A DNA stretch of 64,000 nucleotides from Phylloscopus collybita (Eukaryota > Chordata > Aves > Passeriformes > Phylloscopidae), in contig JAJNNQ010000018.1 of the NCBI GenBank assembly GCA_027886175.1, forward strand, positions 17,651,001 through 17,715,000, read 5' to 3'. A model generated the notes under the pieces. That model saw only the letters and a list, made by a program, of their open reading frames with translations, made no database searches and was not told the DNA's origin. Positions 25,801 to 35,739 of the stretch are shown here, piece by piece (the stretch's first letter is position 1; the number at the start of each line of letters is the position of its first letter). A program made the translations under genes and the position numbers.

Positions 25801-27185
25801 CTGGTTAATCAGGAGAGAAGGCAGCTTGTTAAAGAAGCTGTCATCCCTGAGTCTTCCATTGGTGGGTCATTCTGTCCTCGGCAGGGACTCCTTACACTGA
25901 GTGCCATTTTTGCTCTCACTGCTCAATCAGTATGACAGCTTTAGTTCTAAATGCAGTGAAACTCTTGGCTGTAACTTAAATTATTCCCTGATAATTTATT
26001 TACAAATATCAAATAAATGGAAAAGCAGTAAAATTCAGATGTAGCAGAGAGAATCAATTTTTAACTCTGGATGTATACTTTATTCTTAAACCATTGAGAT
26101 TATACATGTGGTCAATTTCTGCAGTCCCTAGCAATTGTTTTCAGGTTATTTGGTGGTGGCAGTTGTTTTCTGAAGAGTTTTCATGTACTGAGTTTCTTAG
26201 AGTAATTCCAACTGAAATACAATATTTTGAGTGTGTGTCATCATTGTATAGTTTAAGGTATATTCAAGTGATAGTTCTGCTTACTTTCTGGAATTACATT
26301 GCAACAATATGTATTTTTTTTTTTTATCTGTTTGTTTCACAGGGTGCTGCTTTCAAAGTCTGAGAAAACATTCTTTTCTTTTAATTACAATTTCCATAAG
26401 CAGTTTGCATGTGAAGTTAAAAAAATGGGGGAGGGTCAGCTTTTTCCACTTAATATTATTTATTTTAATGAAAAGGCAGTAGAGCAGTCATCTCTGACTC
26501 ATGGCAGGCAGACATGTTATTCTACAGACCTTTTGGCATTATTCAAGTCACAAGAAATAAATTAAAAGAAGAACCAACAGTATGAGAGCCAAGTATCATG
26601 TATCTGTATGACTCTGGAGCTCAGTCCATCAAGGACAGCTGGGAGAGTGTTGTAACAAGTGGCTCTACAGAGCAAATGAATACTGAAGAAAAGGATGTCA
26701 TTACCAGGGTTAAATAGAATTTTCGTACAGTAGACAAACGTTGTTTGGAAAATTTTATCACTGGGCCACATACAATGAATAATAAAATTTTAACAGGAAA
26801 GCCAGTTCCCTCGGAAATTGAATCCAAACTTTCTGACTGAAGCAGAGGAAAGATAGTGTCAGAAATTGTAAAGAAGCAGTAAAGGAAAATCGCTGAATCA
26901 TAAGGTAAAAAGCATTTCTTCAGCACTTCGGCTTCCTTGAAAATACAAGTTAGATCAAAATTTAACATAATTTGAAATTAGTGAAAAAGGCAGTGAGAAT
27001 CTTAGGTTCTTTCTCCCTGTGAAATCACCGTGAGTTTTCTGAGTAGACTACTTCCTATGACATACAATTTAGATTGCATTAAATTATACAATGAGAAAAG
27101 TTATTTTAATAGACAATAGGCTTTGGATTATCATGGACAGATCAGAAGACTGTGAGGGAGACATCATTATGCTTGAAATTAGGCA
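22900..27185. other. Unannotated intronic sequence
   Basis: Mostly AT-rich DNA. A minus-strand frame of 94 codons (22959-23243) lies in a more balanced segment but shows no family features. 24470-24615 is strongly A/T-biased (TATTATTAGG-type runs). T11 follows at about 26312. Minus-strand frames at 26562-26968 are Phe/Leu/Ser-rich chance frames. Confidence 0.4.
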
Positions 27186-27194
27186 TAAAAGAAC

Positions 27195-27705
27195 TATGTC
27201 CAGAATCATAAAATCGTAGAAGAGGTTGGGTTGAAAGGAACTTTGAAGATGATCCTGTTCTGACCCCTTGGACATGGACAAGGACATCTTCCACTAGACC
27301 AGATTTCTCAATGCCCCAACCAACTGGGCCATGAACACATCCTGAGATGGAACATCCACAACCTCCCTGGGCAACCTGTTCCAGTGTCTTGCCACCCTCA
27401 CAGTAAAGGATTTCTTCCATATATCTAACCTAAATTTCCCCTCTTTCAGTTCGAACTCGTTACTTCCTGTCCTATCACTACAGTTTCTGACACAGAATTC
27501 ATCTCTGTAGGCCCCTTCAGACACTGGCAGGTTGCTGTGAGGTCTCCACACAACCTCTTCTTCAGGCTGACCAGCCCCAGCTTTCCCAGCCTGTTGTCAT
27601 AGGAAAGATTCTCCAGTCCACTTCTCAGCTTGATCCAACACTTCCATGTCCTTCTTATTTGGGGACACCAAAAACACTTGCAAAAAGGACTGCAGGTCTA
27701 AATCA
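27195..27705 (-). mobile_element. CR1 LINE fragment, 3' part, minus strand
   Basis: The left edge has the CR1 tail in reverse (AGAATCATAAAATCGTAGAAG, then GGTTGGGTTGAAAGGAAC, 27201-27242). The minus strand still encodes a recognisable piece of ORF2 C-terminus in the frame at 27294-27551: C-S-D-R-T-G-S-N-E-F, then F-R-L-D-I-W-K-K-S-F, then R-H-W-N-R-L-P-R-E-V-V-D-V-P-S. The right side (27560-27700) is antisense CR1 text such as AGGCTGACCAGCCCCAGC. It is truncated at the 5' end and inactive. Confidence 0.9.
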
Positions 27706-27938
27706 TCCATAACATTTGAAATGTGGAAAATATTTAATGAGACAATAAATATATTGTGAAAATGGCAAGGTAGTATTGCTGAATGGCTCACAGTACTCAA
27801 AAGCAGTTCAGATACAATCTAGCATGTTAATTCAGGGAACTGCACTCCATAGCAGTTTCCTGAAATAATTTAAAGAAGATGCACAACTTTTCTTTACTCA
27901 TTGTATACACCTAAATAATGAGATAGCAGGGAATTTGA

Positions 27939-27976
27939 GATATATATATATATATATATATGTACATATATATAAA
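27939..27976. repeat. (TA)n microsatellite
   Basis: About ten TA units, then TGTACATATATATAAA. Confidence 0.9.
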
Positions 27977-29260
27977 AATAAATTTTGGAGAGTTATGATA
28001 AAAATATTTATGAATGCTTCATCTCATTTGCATGACTACAATAAATAGGGGAAAAACTGCTATTCATGGCATGTCCTAAAAGCAGGGAAATGTAAATTGC
28101 AGGGAAATCATGATTTGAAGACTCAGCCTGTGTGCCTGGCATGCTTCTGTCTCTAAATCAGGAGGAGTACTACATAATATTGCTGCGCCTTTCAGTGTGG
28201 AAGAAAAAATATGGACAATTAAGAAATCACTTAGTTCATGGACTACTGCAGAAATAATTTACTTATACATATGGTATTTATCTTGTTATACCTTTCTCTG
28301 CTTAAAACATGGCCGTTAAATAGCAAAGCTTAAAAGACCAGGTATTATGCCTTCACATGTAGTAGGCATTTGATAAATTGCACTGTGTGTGGAAGGTAGG
28401 GACCTCTGTAACTTGTTGTTTCTCATAAAACCTCAGTTAACTAGAAACCAAAAGTTTTTAGAAACAAGAATGTGAAATTCCTCAGATTTCAAACACTATG
28501 ACTTCTAAAGAGAAAGTAGTCATTTTCGATTTAGTTTTAGTAACTTTTAATGCTGTTTTACCCAATTTAAAGGTATCATTACAGGTTTTAAGACATACAT
28601 TAGACAAGAAATTATTTGGAAAGCCAAGTAGCCATTTCTAGGACTTTTAAAGAAATAGTCTTTTTGTTTGTTTGGGTTTTTTTAAGTAGTAACCAAAACG
28701 AACCCTTACTCATGTAGAAATGCTGTGAGAAAGAACCCTGACATTTTCATTCTCATTGCTTCTCATATCCCGTATATTTGTCTTCCTATATTTAATTTAT
28801 GTGATATATCTGACATTTTCTCCTCAATGGTCTCTGTAAAAACTTCTGCCTGCATAAAAGAGACTAAATGACAACTTCCTTCCCAAGGTCAGCTTCAGTT
28901 TCTTTAAAGTCAAAGTGAGGACCATCCATCTTTAGTAGTAAAATTAATGGTTGCAAAGAATGTTTGCATAGTGGAGAAATCTAAGCTAGGTTGAAGTTAC
29001 CTTCTTCACTTATAAGTATCTGGTGTATGACCATGGCATCAGAGATCTGAGCGCAGTTTAATTTATTCTGGCTCTTATTTGGCTGTAGAGGCTTGTCCTA
29101 CTGAGCAACCCTGTTGAAAGCCAACTCAATGGCAGTCTCTACTGGCTCTGCAGTGCATTCACTGCTCTTCTTTTTTAATTGCTTAATTCTCTGATTGGGG
29201 CAGATACTGAATTATCTAGATAAATGCAGGGTAGAATTGCAATCCCTACTGTATATTTTT
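27977..29260. other. Unannotated intronic sequence
   Basis: No recognised exon or repeat. Confidence 0.45.
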
Positions 29261-29264
29261 GACA

Positions 29265-29607
29265 GCAGAGGTACGACTGACACTGAAGATGGCTCCAAGC
29301 ATCAGCACCTTGTTATCTAAAAGTTTCTCATACCCTTTCTATGTAGCCTCCCATGGGCAGCTCCATGTAGCTCTAGCTCTTTCTCTCCTTCTACTCCCTT
29401 CCTTCTGCAGTTCCAGCTAGCTCCTTCCTGTCCCTTCCTCCTCACAGCACGGCCAGCAGACTCCAACTGACCACTCTGCCAGCTAACTCACTCTTTATCA
29501 CACCCACAGCTGTGAGGGCTGTTCCCACTCTTTGGTAAGTAACACAGCTCCAATGTATCAGGGGCAAGATTGCCTTCAGCAGTATCTCTATCTGTCTTCC
29601 CACATAT
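29265..29607. repeat. Dispersed repeat, copy A (probable ERV LTR)
   Basis: This segment matches 43460-43806 in the same orientation over its whole length. It includes a 22-base exact shared word (29479-29500 = 43683-43704), a TCTCATACC block, a GCAGCTCCA...CAGCTCT...GCTCT block, TGTGAGGGC, AACACAGCT, ATCAGGGG and TGCCTTCAGCAG.ATCTC near the right end. Two diverged copies about 14 kb apart show it is an interspersed family. The right-end text resembles an avian ERV LTR that I half remember, but neither termini nor target duplications are clear. Confidence 0.65.
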
Positions 29608-30064
29608 TTGGGCACGTTTTATACTGATATGGAATAATGAAAAAATATTATTTATCAGATAAATACAGTATATTTCTAACTGCATGCCTAAGAGATAGTG
29701 CCTATGACAGAGTCTTTCCATACAAAAAGAAGGAATGTTATGGTCAAATTCTGTATTTATGCTTTTATTTCAGGAACTTCAAGATCTGACTAAATGTAAA
29801 TTGTTGTGGGGTTAGTTGGAAAAAAGCTGAAGTGACTGATGAATATATGCAGCTACTTATAAAATAAAAGGCTAGGCTGTATTTGAATGTGGATTCCTTT
29901 CTAATAAATACTTATTTCAGTGAACTAATAAACATAAAACTTCAAAAGGCTATGTATATTAAACATCAGTCTTTTAGGTTATTCATTTACTCCACTTGGA
30001 TTTATGGTTAAAATATTCCTGTCAGAAGTAAAGTGCCATTTATCTAATCCAGTTTCCTATGAAA

Positions 30065-30108
30065 ATACACTTAGGTGATTTTGGAAGACTTCAATTACCT
30101 AAGTGTAT
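30065..30108. repeat. Perfect 12-bp inverted repeat, 20-bp spacer
   Basis: ATACACTTAGGT (30065-30076) is exactly complementary to ACCTAAGTGTAT (30097-30108). The inner bases (GATT against AATT) could add a few more pairs. It could form a hairpin of about 16 bp. Confidence 0.85.
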
Positions 30109-31460
30109 ATGAGAATAATTTATATCTCACAGTCAGTAACTTGAAATGCTGATTATTACTCAATTTTCAGTGTAAGATCAGACAACCTACCCGAGGCACT
30201 ACATATCTTGAAATATCTCTGTATATTCTGCTAAGAGTGTCAAATTAATAGTGACCTGTGAAATAAAGATCAATATGCTGTGACATAGTATTTTCATAAT
30301 CACAAGGATGAATTTATCATTTGCTTGAGCTAAATGAAAATGAAAATTTAACACTCCAAGGCCATCTCACTTTTAGATTACTTTAGGCAAGATTCCAAAA
30401 ATCCACAACTTTTAAATAAATGTAGCATTTCTTGTAATCTGTAGATTACAACAGCTAAGTACTTAGAAGTTTACTTGTCATTAATTTATCACCCAACATA
30501 TTTTGCTAATCTCTGCTGAAAGGCTGTTCAGAAAGTGACTTAATTCAAAGAATCAGTTAGTGGCTTTCAGGGTGTTGAACAAACACCATGTAAACTTGAG
30601 GGCCATTTTTCAAGAGCAGCTTCCAGACATTAAAGGTGTGTCCTGGTTTATTTATGCCTGTAACTCAGATAGTTTGGTGAAATCTTTGGCTTCTGAAAAT
30701 TACTGGCAAAACTCCTGTTAACTTCAGTTTAGCCAGATTATTGGAATTCTAAAACATTCATGAAATGATCTTTCAGTGTTAAATTGTAAGGATACATAAT
30801 AATATTTAAAAAAACAAATTTTGCTATTTGGTTATTGTGCAATCTCTCACATATTTGAGTCTGTAATTTTTCTTTGAATGATCTGAATTACTTGCAAATA
30901 GGATAGATTATAAGAAATATTTTTTTAAATAAAGTTCTTCAGTTGTTGACCTTTAAATGGATATATTTTATGCACTCTGACACAGAGTTACTGAGAAGGG
31001 CACTTCAACTATAAAGAGCATCAAATCACTTGCAGGTTCAAAACAAATAAGAGGTGGTACTTAATTGTAGAGCAGGTGTTCAGGCCATGGGCTTCACAAC
31101 AGTTCAAAAAGCTGTTAGACAAATCCATGCAATAAATATATCTCATAATGACCTGCAGACATACATGAGTGGTTTAGAGACTTCTGAATGTACCAAGCGA
31201 AGGTAAATAAAGGAATTATCATTTCCTAGGTCCCTTGGTAAGTTATCTTCACAGCCCTCTTTTAAAAAAACCCTCTTATTTAAGGTCACAGTTTTTCTAG
31301 CTTTGGCTTCAACTTGCACCTATCTGTGTGTCATTCCTTGCAAGCATAAAAAGGTATTTACTATCCAATAAACATTGCCTAGAGAAATATTTACAGTCTT
31401 GATTTAAATGGATCAGTCCTTCAACTTCTTCAATCTTTTTTTTTCCCTACAGAGTATTTT

Positions 31461-31494
31461 AATGTCTTGTTATAAGACATTATAACAAGACATT
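31461..31494. repeat. Perfect 14-bp inverted repeat, 6-bp loop
   Basis: AATGTCTTGTTATA (31461-31474) and TATAACAAGACATT (31481-31494) are exact reverse complements separated by AGACAT. They form a tight hairpin-capable palindrome. Confidence 0.9.
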
Positions 31495-32329
31495 ATATAA
31501 CATGCTAAGCATGTTTTTTGGAAGTTGTATAGTTACTGATAATTTTTTTCTCAATTCTTTTAAGTTCCTCAATTTCCTTCTTGAATTACGGGCACCAGAA
31601 AATAGACACAGTATTTCCTTCCTTATTTTCCTAATACTGTATTCTGAAATAAAATCAGTCTTGCATTAGATTTAGATATTATCCTGCTTATACATTCAAG
31701 GTTTGTATTCACAGTCTTAGGTAAACCATTGGAGTAGATGATCTTCATTTGATCATCACATGATCTTCATTACTTTCTATGACTCCTCAGCCTTTTCAGT
31801 TCCTGCTTCCAGGACAGCATCCCCATCTTGTTATTATGACCTGCATTCATCCTTCACTGGTGAATAAGTTTATATTTCTTTGTATTATAATATGTGGTAT
31901 TTAAAAGGATCCTTTTCATCAAGAAACTATGTGACTGGTCTATCTCCAGCTGTCTTGTGTTCCCTAAAGACTTGATTAAGGGTGACCACATCTCAAACTT
32001 GTCCTTACCTGAAAAGCAATATAGTGTCATCGTGTTTTAGTCTTACCCCAGAGCCAGCAAGGAACTGAAGGAATTTAATTTCAGTATTTCCATAATGTCA
32101 GGCTGTCATTCCATATGTTTATGGCCATGTAAGGTTCATCAGTGCACCATGAGGCTTGAATTTTGTCCGATCAAGTCTACTTCACAAGAGGTGAGTAGTT
32201 CATTGATAGTGAAATTAAGCACTAGTACTGATTGTTTACTCCAACAGATGAGAGGAATCTTACCAAAGAATGTTAAAATTTCCAAAAAGCTGAGAAGTTA
32301 ATAGTTTGAGGGGTTCTTGAAATAAATGA

Positions 32330-33310
32330 ATATTAATAATATTTATTGAAGAGGAGAATAATAAAATTTTAATGTTAGTAGGACATGGATGAGGGTATTT
32401 AATCTTTTATTAGTAAATTTGCAGATGACACTAAGCTGGGAGCATGTGTCAATCTGTTGGAAGTTAGGAGGGCTCTGCAGAGAGACCTGGAATGGTTGGA
32501 TGGATGGGCAGAGTCTAACAAGATGAAGTTTAATCAGTCCAAGTGCTGACTCCTGCACTTTGGCCACAATAACCCCCTGCAGTGTTACAGGCTGGGGACG
32601 GTGTGGCTGGACAGTGCCCAAGAGGAGAGGGACCTGGGGGTACTGGTCGACAGCAGCTGAACATGAGCCAGCAGTGTGCCCAGGTGGCCAGGAAGGCCAA
32701 TGGCATCCTGGCCTGGATCAGGAATGGTGTGGCCAGCAGGAGCAGGGAGGTCGTTCTTCCCCTGTACTCGGCACTGGTGAGGCCACACCTCGAGTGCTGT
32801 GTCCAGCTCTGGCCCCTCAGTTCAGGAAGGACAGTGAGACTCTTGAGCATGTCCAAGGAGGGCAACAAGACTAGTGAAGGACTTGCAAAACAAGACATAT
32901 GAGGAATGACTGAGGGAGCTGGGGTTGTTTAGCCTGGAGGAGACTCAGAGGTGACATTATCACTCTACAACTTCCTGAAGGGTGGTTGCAGTCAGTTGGG
33001 GGTTGGTCTCTTTCTCCAGGCAGCAATGGACAGAACAAGAGGACACAGTCTCAAGCTGTGTCAAGGGAAATATAGGTTGGATATTAGGAAGAAGTTTTTC
33101 ATGGAAAGAGTGATTAAGTACTGGAATGATCTGCCCGGGGAGGTGGTGGACTCACCATCCCTGGATGTGTTTTGAGGGAGACTGGATGTGACACTTGATG
33201 CCATGATCTAGTTGAGGTGTTAGGGCTCAGGTGTTAGGGTTGGACTCGATGATCTCGAAGGTCTCTTCCAACCTACACATTCTGTGACTCTGTGATTCTG
33301 TGTGATTCTT
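32330..33310 (+). mobile_element. CR1 LINE fragment with reverse-transcriptase C-terminus, plus strand
   Basis: This is the longest CR1 copy in the window, 5'-truncated near 32330 and with an intact 3' end. It starts in the reverse-transcriptase C-terminal region: an A-D-D-T-K-L-G-like stretch (from TTTGCAGATGACACTAAGC, 32418) and L-N-M-S-Q-Q-C-A, then S-R-S-R-E-V-V-L-P-L-Y-S-A-L-V-R-P-H-L-E. After a frameshift, D-R-T-R-G-H and Y-R-L-D-I-R-K-K-F-F appear, followed by W-N-D-L-P-G-E-V-V-D-S-P-S. Frames at 32582-32902 and 32951-33175 hold the two parts. The 3' end has GGTTGGACTCGATGATCTCG and the CR1 terminal octamer array (TTCTGTGA-type repeats, 33279-33310). It is better preserved than the other copies. 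Confidence 0.93.
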
Positions 33311-33311
33311 C

Positions 33312-33750
33312 AGGAAAAAGGGAAATGCCTCAATTCCCCCTCGCCCCTGAGGTTTAGCCCTGGCTAGCAGTATCTCCAGGGGAAACTGAGGCAAGGACGA
33401 AGATAAAAGACAAAAGGCACTCTTAATCCTTCAGGAACACAGTCCCACAGTTTAATGCAGAACCTACTCCATGCAGCTTGGAGGAATGAAGAGAGGAATT
33501 AAGAGACCAATTCCCTGCCAGAGAGTAGTTTTATGCCTTCTGCCAAGGAGGGGGAGGGGAGGGGGTCTACCAGGCAATGGGGGCTGACCTGGGGGAGGTG
33601 AGGCATAGGTGGTGTCAGGTAGAGGGGATGCAGTGCAGGGGTTCATGGGGAGGTACAGCAAATGCTTTGTGTGAACACATATAACAGAAACACCCAGTGC
33701 AATATAACAAAGTGAACAAACTACTTAGTGCAATACAACAGGGAAGGACA
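33312..33750 (-). mobile_element. Probable solo LTR of an endogenous retrovirus, minus strand
   Basis: Read on the minus strand, the segment has promoter and poly(A) elements in LTR order. Near 33750 it starts with TGTCC. A CT- and CCCC-rich region leads to a TATA-like GGCATAAAAC (complement of 33529-33538). About 75 bases further, ATTAAA (complement of about 33452-33457) acts as a possible poly(A) signal. A short U5-like part ends by 33312. It lies immediately after the CR1 tail. Its GC-rich purine/pyrimidine-biased middle (GGGGGAGGGGAGGGGG, 33550-33566) is distinct from both sides. No internal retroviral genes are present. Family not identified. Confidence 0.5.
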
Positions 33751-35096
33751 TAGGGCAGACTGAATTTCTGTATTTTAGGCTGTTGTATTTAGATTAGTTT
33801 CTTTTAATTTTACTAGGTTTTTTTTCAAGGGTGTTTTAACACCTGTTAACAGGACATCCTATCCCTTTGTGTAAGGCTTTGTTGAAAACTGAATTACCAA
33901 ACTACTTCTTCAGTATAGAATTTCTTTGAAATTTCCAGAGCATGCACAGGATAATTGAATGTGCCTCTGATAAAGAGCATGGATCATTTTGGAATTTTCA
34001 GTTTTGTCTGTGTAAAAGTTATATTGCATTTTGCATGCTGCAAGATGGCAGGAATACTACCATTCAATGCTAATGGTGGTGGCAAAGTTTGCAGCACTAT
34101 AATTCCAGCAATCTTTGTATCATCTGTAATAGTTGACAGTAATAATAAATTTTGAAATAAATTATGAATAAAATCAAATTATTAATTAAATTAATTGAAT
34201 TATTATTAATTAGATTATGAATAAAGATATGGTCTGGACATTGGTATACACCAATGAAATATTTTTCTACATGATGAATGAATATTGAGATCCAACAATT
34301 AATCAGCTTTTTAATTATTTAACTTTTGTATAAATGTACTTCTAGTAGGAAAGCTATGGAGAACTGAGACAAATACTTTACAGAATACCATTAATACCAC
34401 TTTGTCAGCCTAATTTATCACTGCATCAAATAATATTTCCAGGTGTATTTAATAAAACTTAGCCCTGTGTGCTAATGTCATTAATTGAATTGCTGTCTTC
34501 TACCAGCTTCTGTCTCAGAAATAAATATTAATAGCTTTTACTCTTCAGAGACCTTTTTTGGCTATTGGAATAGTCACTTTAGGATATAATAACATATAAA
34601 TTAGCTTATTTTTCTTACAGTCACAAGGACTAGGTCTTCTGTTAACATAATCTTTGTTTCAACATAAGCTTGCAGCATGTGGAAGGTCATGGGGCACTTG
34701 GGGAAATTTTAAATGACAGCTTGACCTATCTTAAGGACTAGAGGTTTTGGGTTGCACGTTGTATTATGAAACTTGGAGGATCTCTACCACAGGTGATTGA
34801 ATTTGGGGAATTAGGCATGAGGTGTAGGATCTAAATTAGTGCTAGAAATGCTAAATTTGCACAGGTTGTATTGTAATTAACTTTTACCTCTTGTTGGATA
34901 TATATCATGATACTTGTTCTTCTTTTTAAAAAACTGAGCTCCTCATATAGACACATTACTCAAAAAAAATTTTTTACTTCATTATTTCTTTGTACAGAAT
35001 TCAAATTTTAGGACTCTTGAGCTCTTCAAAAACAATATTGGTGTTGGATATCTGTAGTTAAGTATGTCTGTTTTGCATAGTCTTTTGGGTTTTAGA
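33751..35096. other. Unannotated intronic sequence before the last exon
   Basis: AT-rich DNA with TTAATTAAATTAATTG-type runs around 34165-34225. No exon or transposable element recognised. Confidence 0.45.
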
Positions 35097-35118
35097 TACC
35101 AAATCTCTTCCCTTACAG
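35097..35118 (+). promoter_or_regulatory. 3' splice site of the EFCAB11 last intron
   Basis: A short pyrimidine-rich run (TCTCTTCCCTTACAG) ends in AG at 35117-35118. It lies directly before the base that completes the first, split codon of the EF-hand exon. It fixes the exon start and gives an intron that interrupts a codon after its second base. Confidence 0.8.
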
Positions 35119-35218
35119 AGAAGTTGATCAGGATTCTGATGGCTGCATCAGCTTCAAAGAGTTTGAATCTGCAATGAAGTACGGACAAGATGAAGTATCA
35201 CCAGTGTACTTTGCCTAA
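35119..35218 (+). CDS. EFCAB11: EFCAB11 terminal coding exon (EF-hand calcium-binding domain protein 11), partial gene
   Basis: This is the last coding exon of a small EF-hand protein. The first base completes a split codon (arginine if the upstream exon ends in AG, as in mammals). Thirty-two codons and TAA follow (35120-35218). The peptide starts E-V and then gives one complete 12-residue calcium loop, D-Q-D-S-D-G-C-I-S-F-K-E, with Asp at positions 1, 3 and 5, Gly at 6, Ile at 8 and Glu at 12. The exiting helix is F-E-S-A-M-K-Y-G-Q. This order, with Tyr-Gly-Gln close to the C-terminus, matches my memory of mammalian EFCAB11. The tail D-E-V-S-P-V-Y-F-A is longer than the short mammalian end I remember. 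The protein's function is poorly known beyond predicted Ca2+ binding. The upstream exons were not found in the window. Another EF-hand gene is possible but less likely. Confidence 0.85.
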
Positions 35219-35735
35219 GGAATATTTTCTGGTAAAAAGACAAAGTGAAAACTTCAGATCTCAAGATATTTAAAAATCAATGAAACTTCATTTGTTTCAG
35301 CCAGCATTTTAAGAACTTTGACTGTAAATGTAGCTCTGAAGAACAGCCTTTGAAGATTTACTGTTGACAAGTTGGGTGTATTAATTTACATGTGTATATG
35401 TGTGTAGAATGCTTAAAATATTCGAAATCTCAATTGATTCACAATCACCCTACTTAGGAACTGTAACTCTCTACTTTTTCTTTTTGACTGAACATATAAA
35501 AAAGGAGCAAATATAATTTCCAGTTACAGTGAAATTTACTTGTTCATTTTTTCAACAGACCAAAATATCTCACATGAATAGAAACATGTAGATTAAATTT
35601 ATGGTAGAAAATTCCTGTTGGTTGAGGGCGGGGGTGTTTATCACTAGTATATTTGTCTTCCCTTTACTGTTTTATGTACATATATTGTTCTTTTTTATAA
35701 ATTACACATTAAATAAATTAATTATACCTTAAATT
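35219..35735 (+). other. EFCAB11: EFCAB11 3' untranslated region (predicted)
   Basis: This AT-rich non-coding sequence runs from the TAA stop to the first canonical poly(A) signal, about 490 bases downstream. I saw no earlier AATAAA between the stop and 35708. The end point is inferred from the signal plus the T-rich stretch that follows. A longer alternative 3' UTR cannot be excluded. Confidence 0.55.
35708..35717 (+). promoter_or_regulatory. Overlapping ATTAAA/AATAAA poly(A) signals
   Basis: ATTAAA (35708-35713) and AATAAA (35712-35717) overlap. A T-rich, G-containing element (TTGTTTTTTAATTT) follows at about 35733-35747. This is the usual arrangement for cleavage and polyadenylation, and it fits the EFCAB11 transcript ending near 35725-35740. 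Confidence 0.6.
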
Positions 35736-35739
35736 GTTT

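Larger units (their letters stand above)
29608..32325. other. Unannotated intronic sequence with two short exact inverted repeats
   Basis: AT-rich unique-looking DNA. It includes perfect inverted repeats at 30065-30108 and 31461-31494, listed separately. No exon or transposable element recognised; a weak CR1-tail-like phrase near 31735 is not enough to call. Confidence 0.45.
1..35118 (+). other. EFCAB11: Probable last intron of EFCAB11
   Basis: Everything before the terminal exon lacks a recognisable coding exon and is filled with repeats and unique AT-rich DNA. The exon upstream of a split Arg codon should end TTT-AG or TTC-AG followed by GT. I read the sites of this form that I could find (for example near 12076, 14763, 20725, 24735, 26141 and 29970). 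None encoded anything resembling the preceding EFCAB11 residues. The preceding exon is therefore probably beyond the left edge, which makes this intron at least 35 kb. A diverged exon could have been missed by eye. Confidence 0.6.

Noticed and set aside
26100..26150. Possible EFCAB11 penultimate exon ending at TTTTCAG|GT (26144)
   Set aside because: The open codons before the donor do not resemble the preceding EF-hand region, and there is no matching acceptor.
31725..31790. CR1-tail-like phrase (GGAGTAGATGATCTTC ... TTTCTATGACT)
   Set aside because: Too short, interrupted by an internal TGATCTTCATT duplication, and without flanking CR1 sequence. Chance cannot be excluded.
32530..32898. Minus-strand frames of 67-122 codons opposite the CR1
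   Set aside because: They are antisense shadows of the CR1 reverse-transcriptase C-terminus; the sense frames match CR1.
34982..35188. 68-codon minus-strand frame overlapping the EF-hand exon
   Set aside because: It is the antisense shadow of the EFCAB11 exon and has no features of its own.
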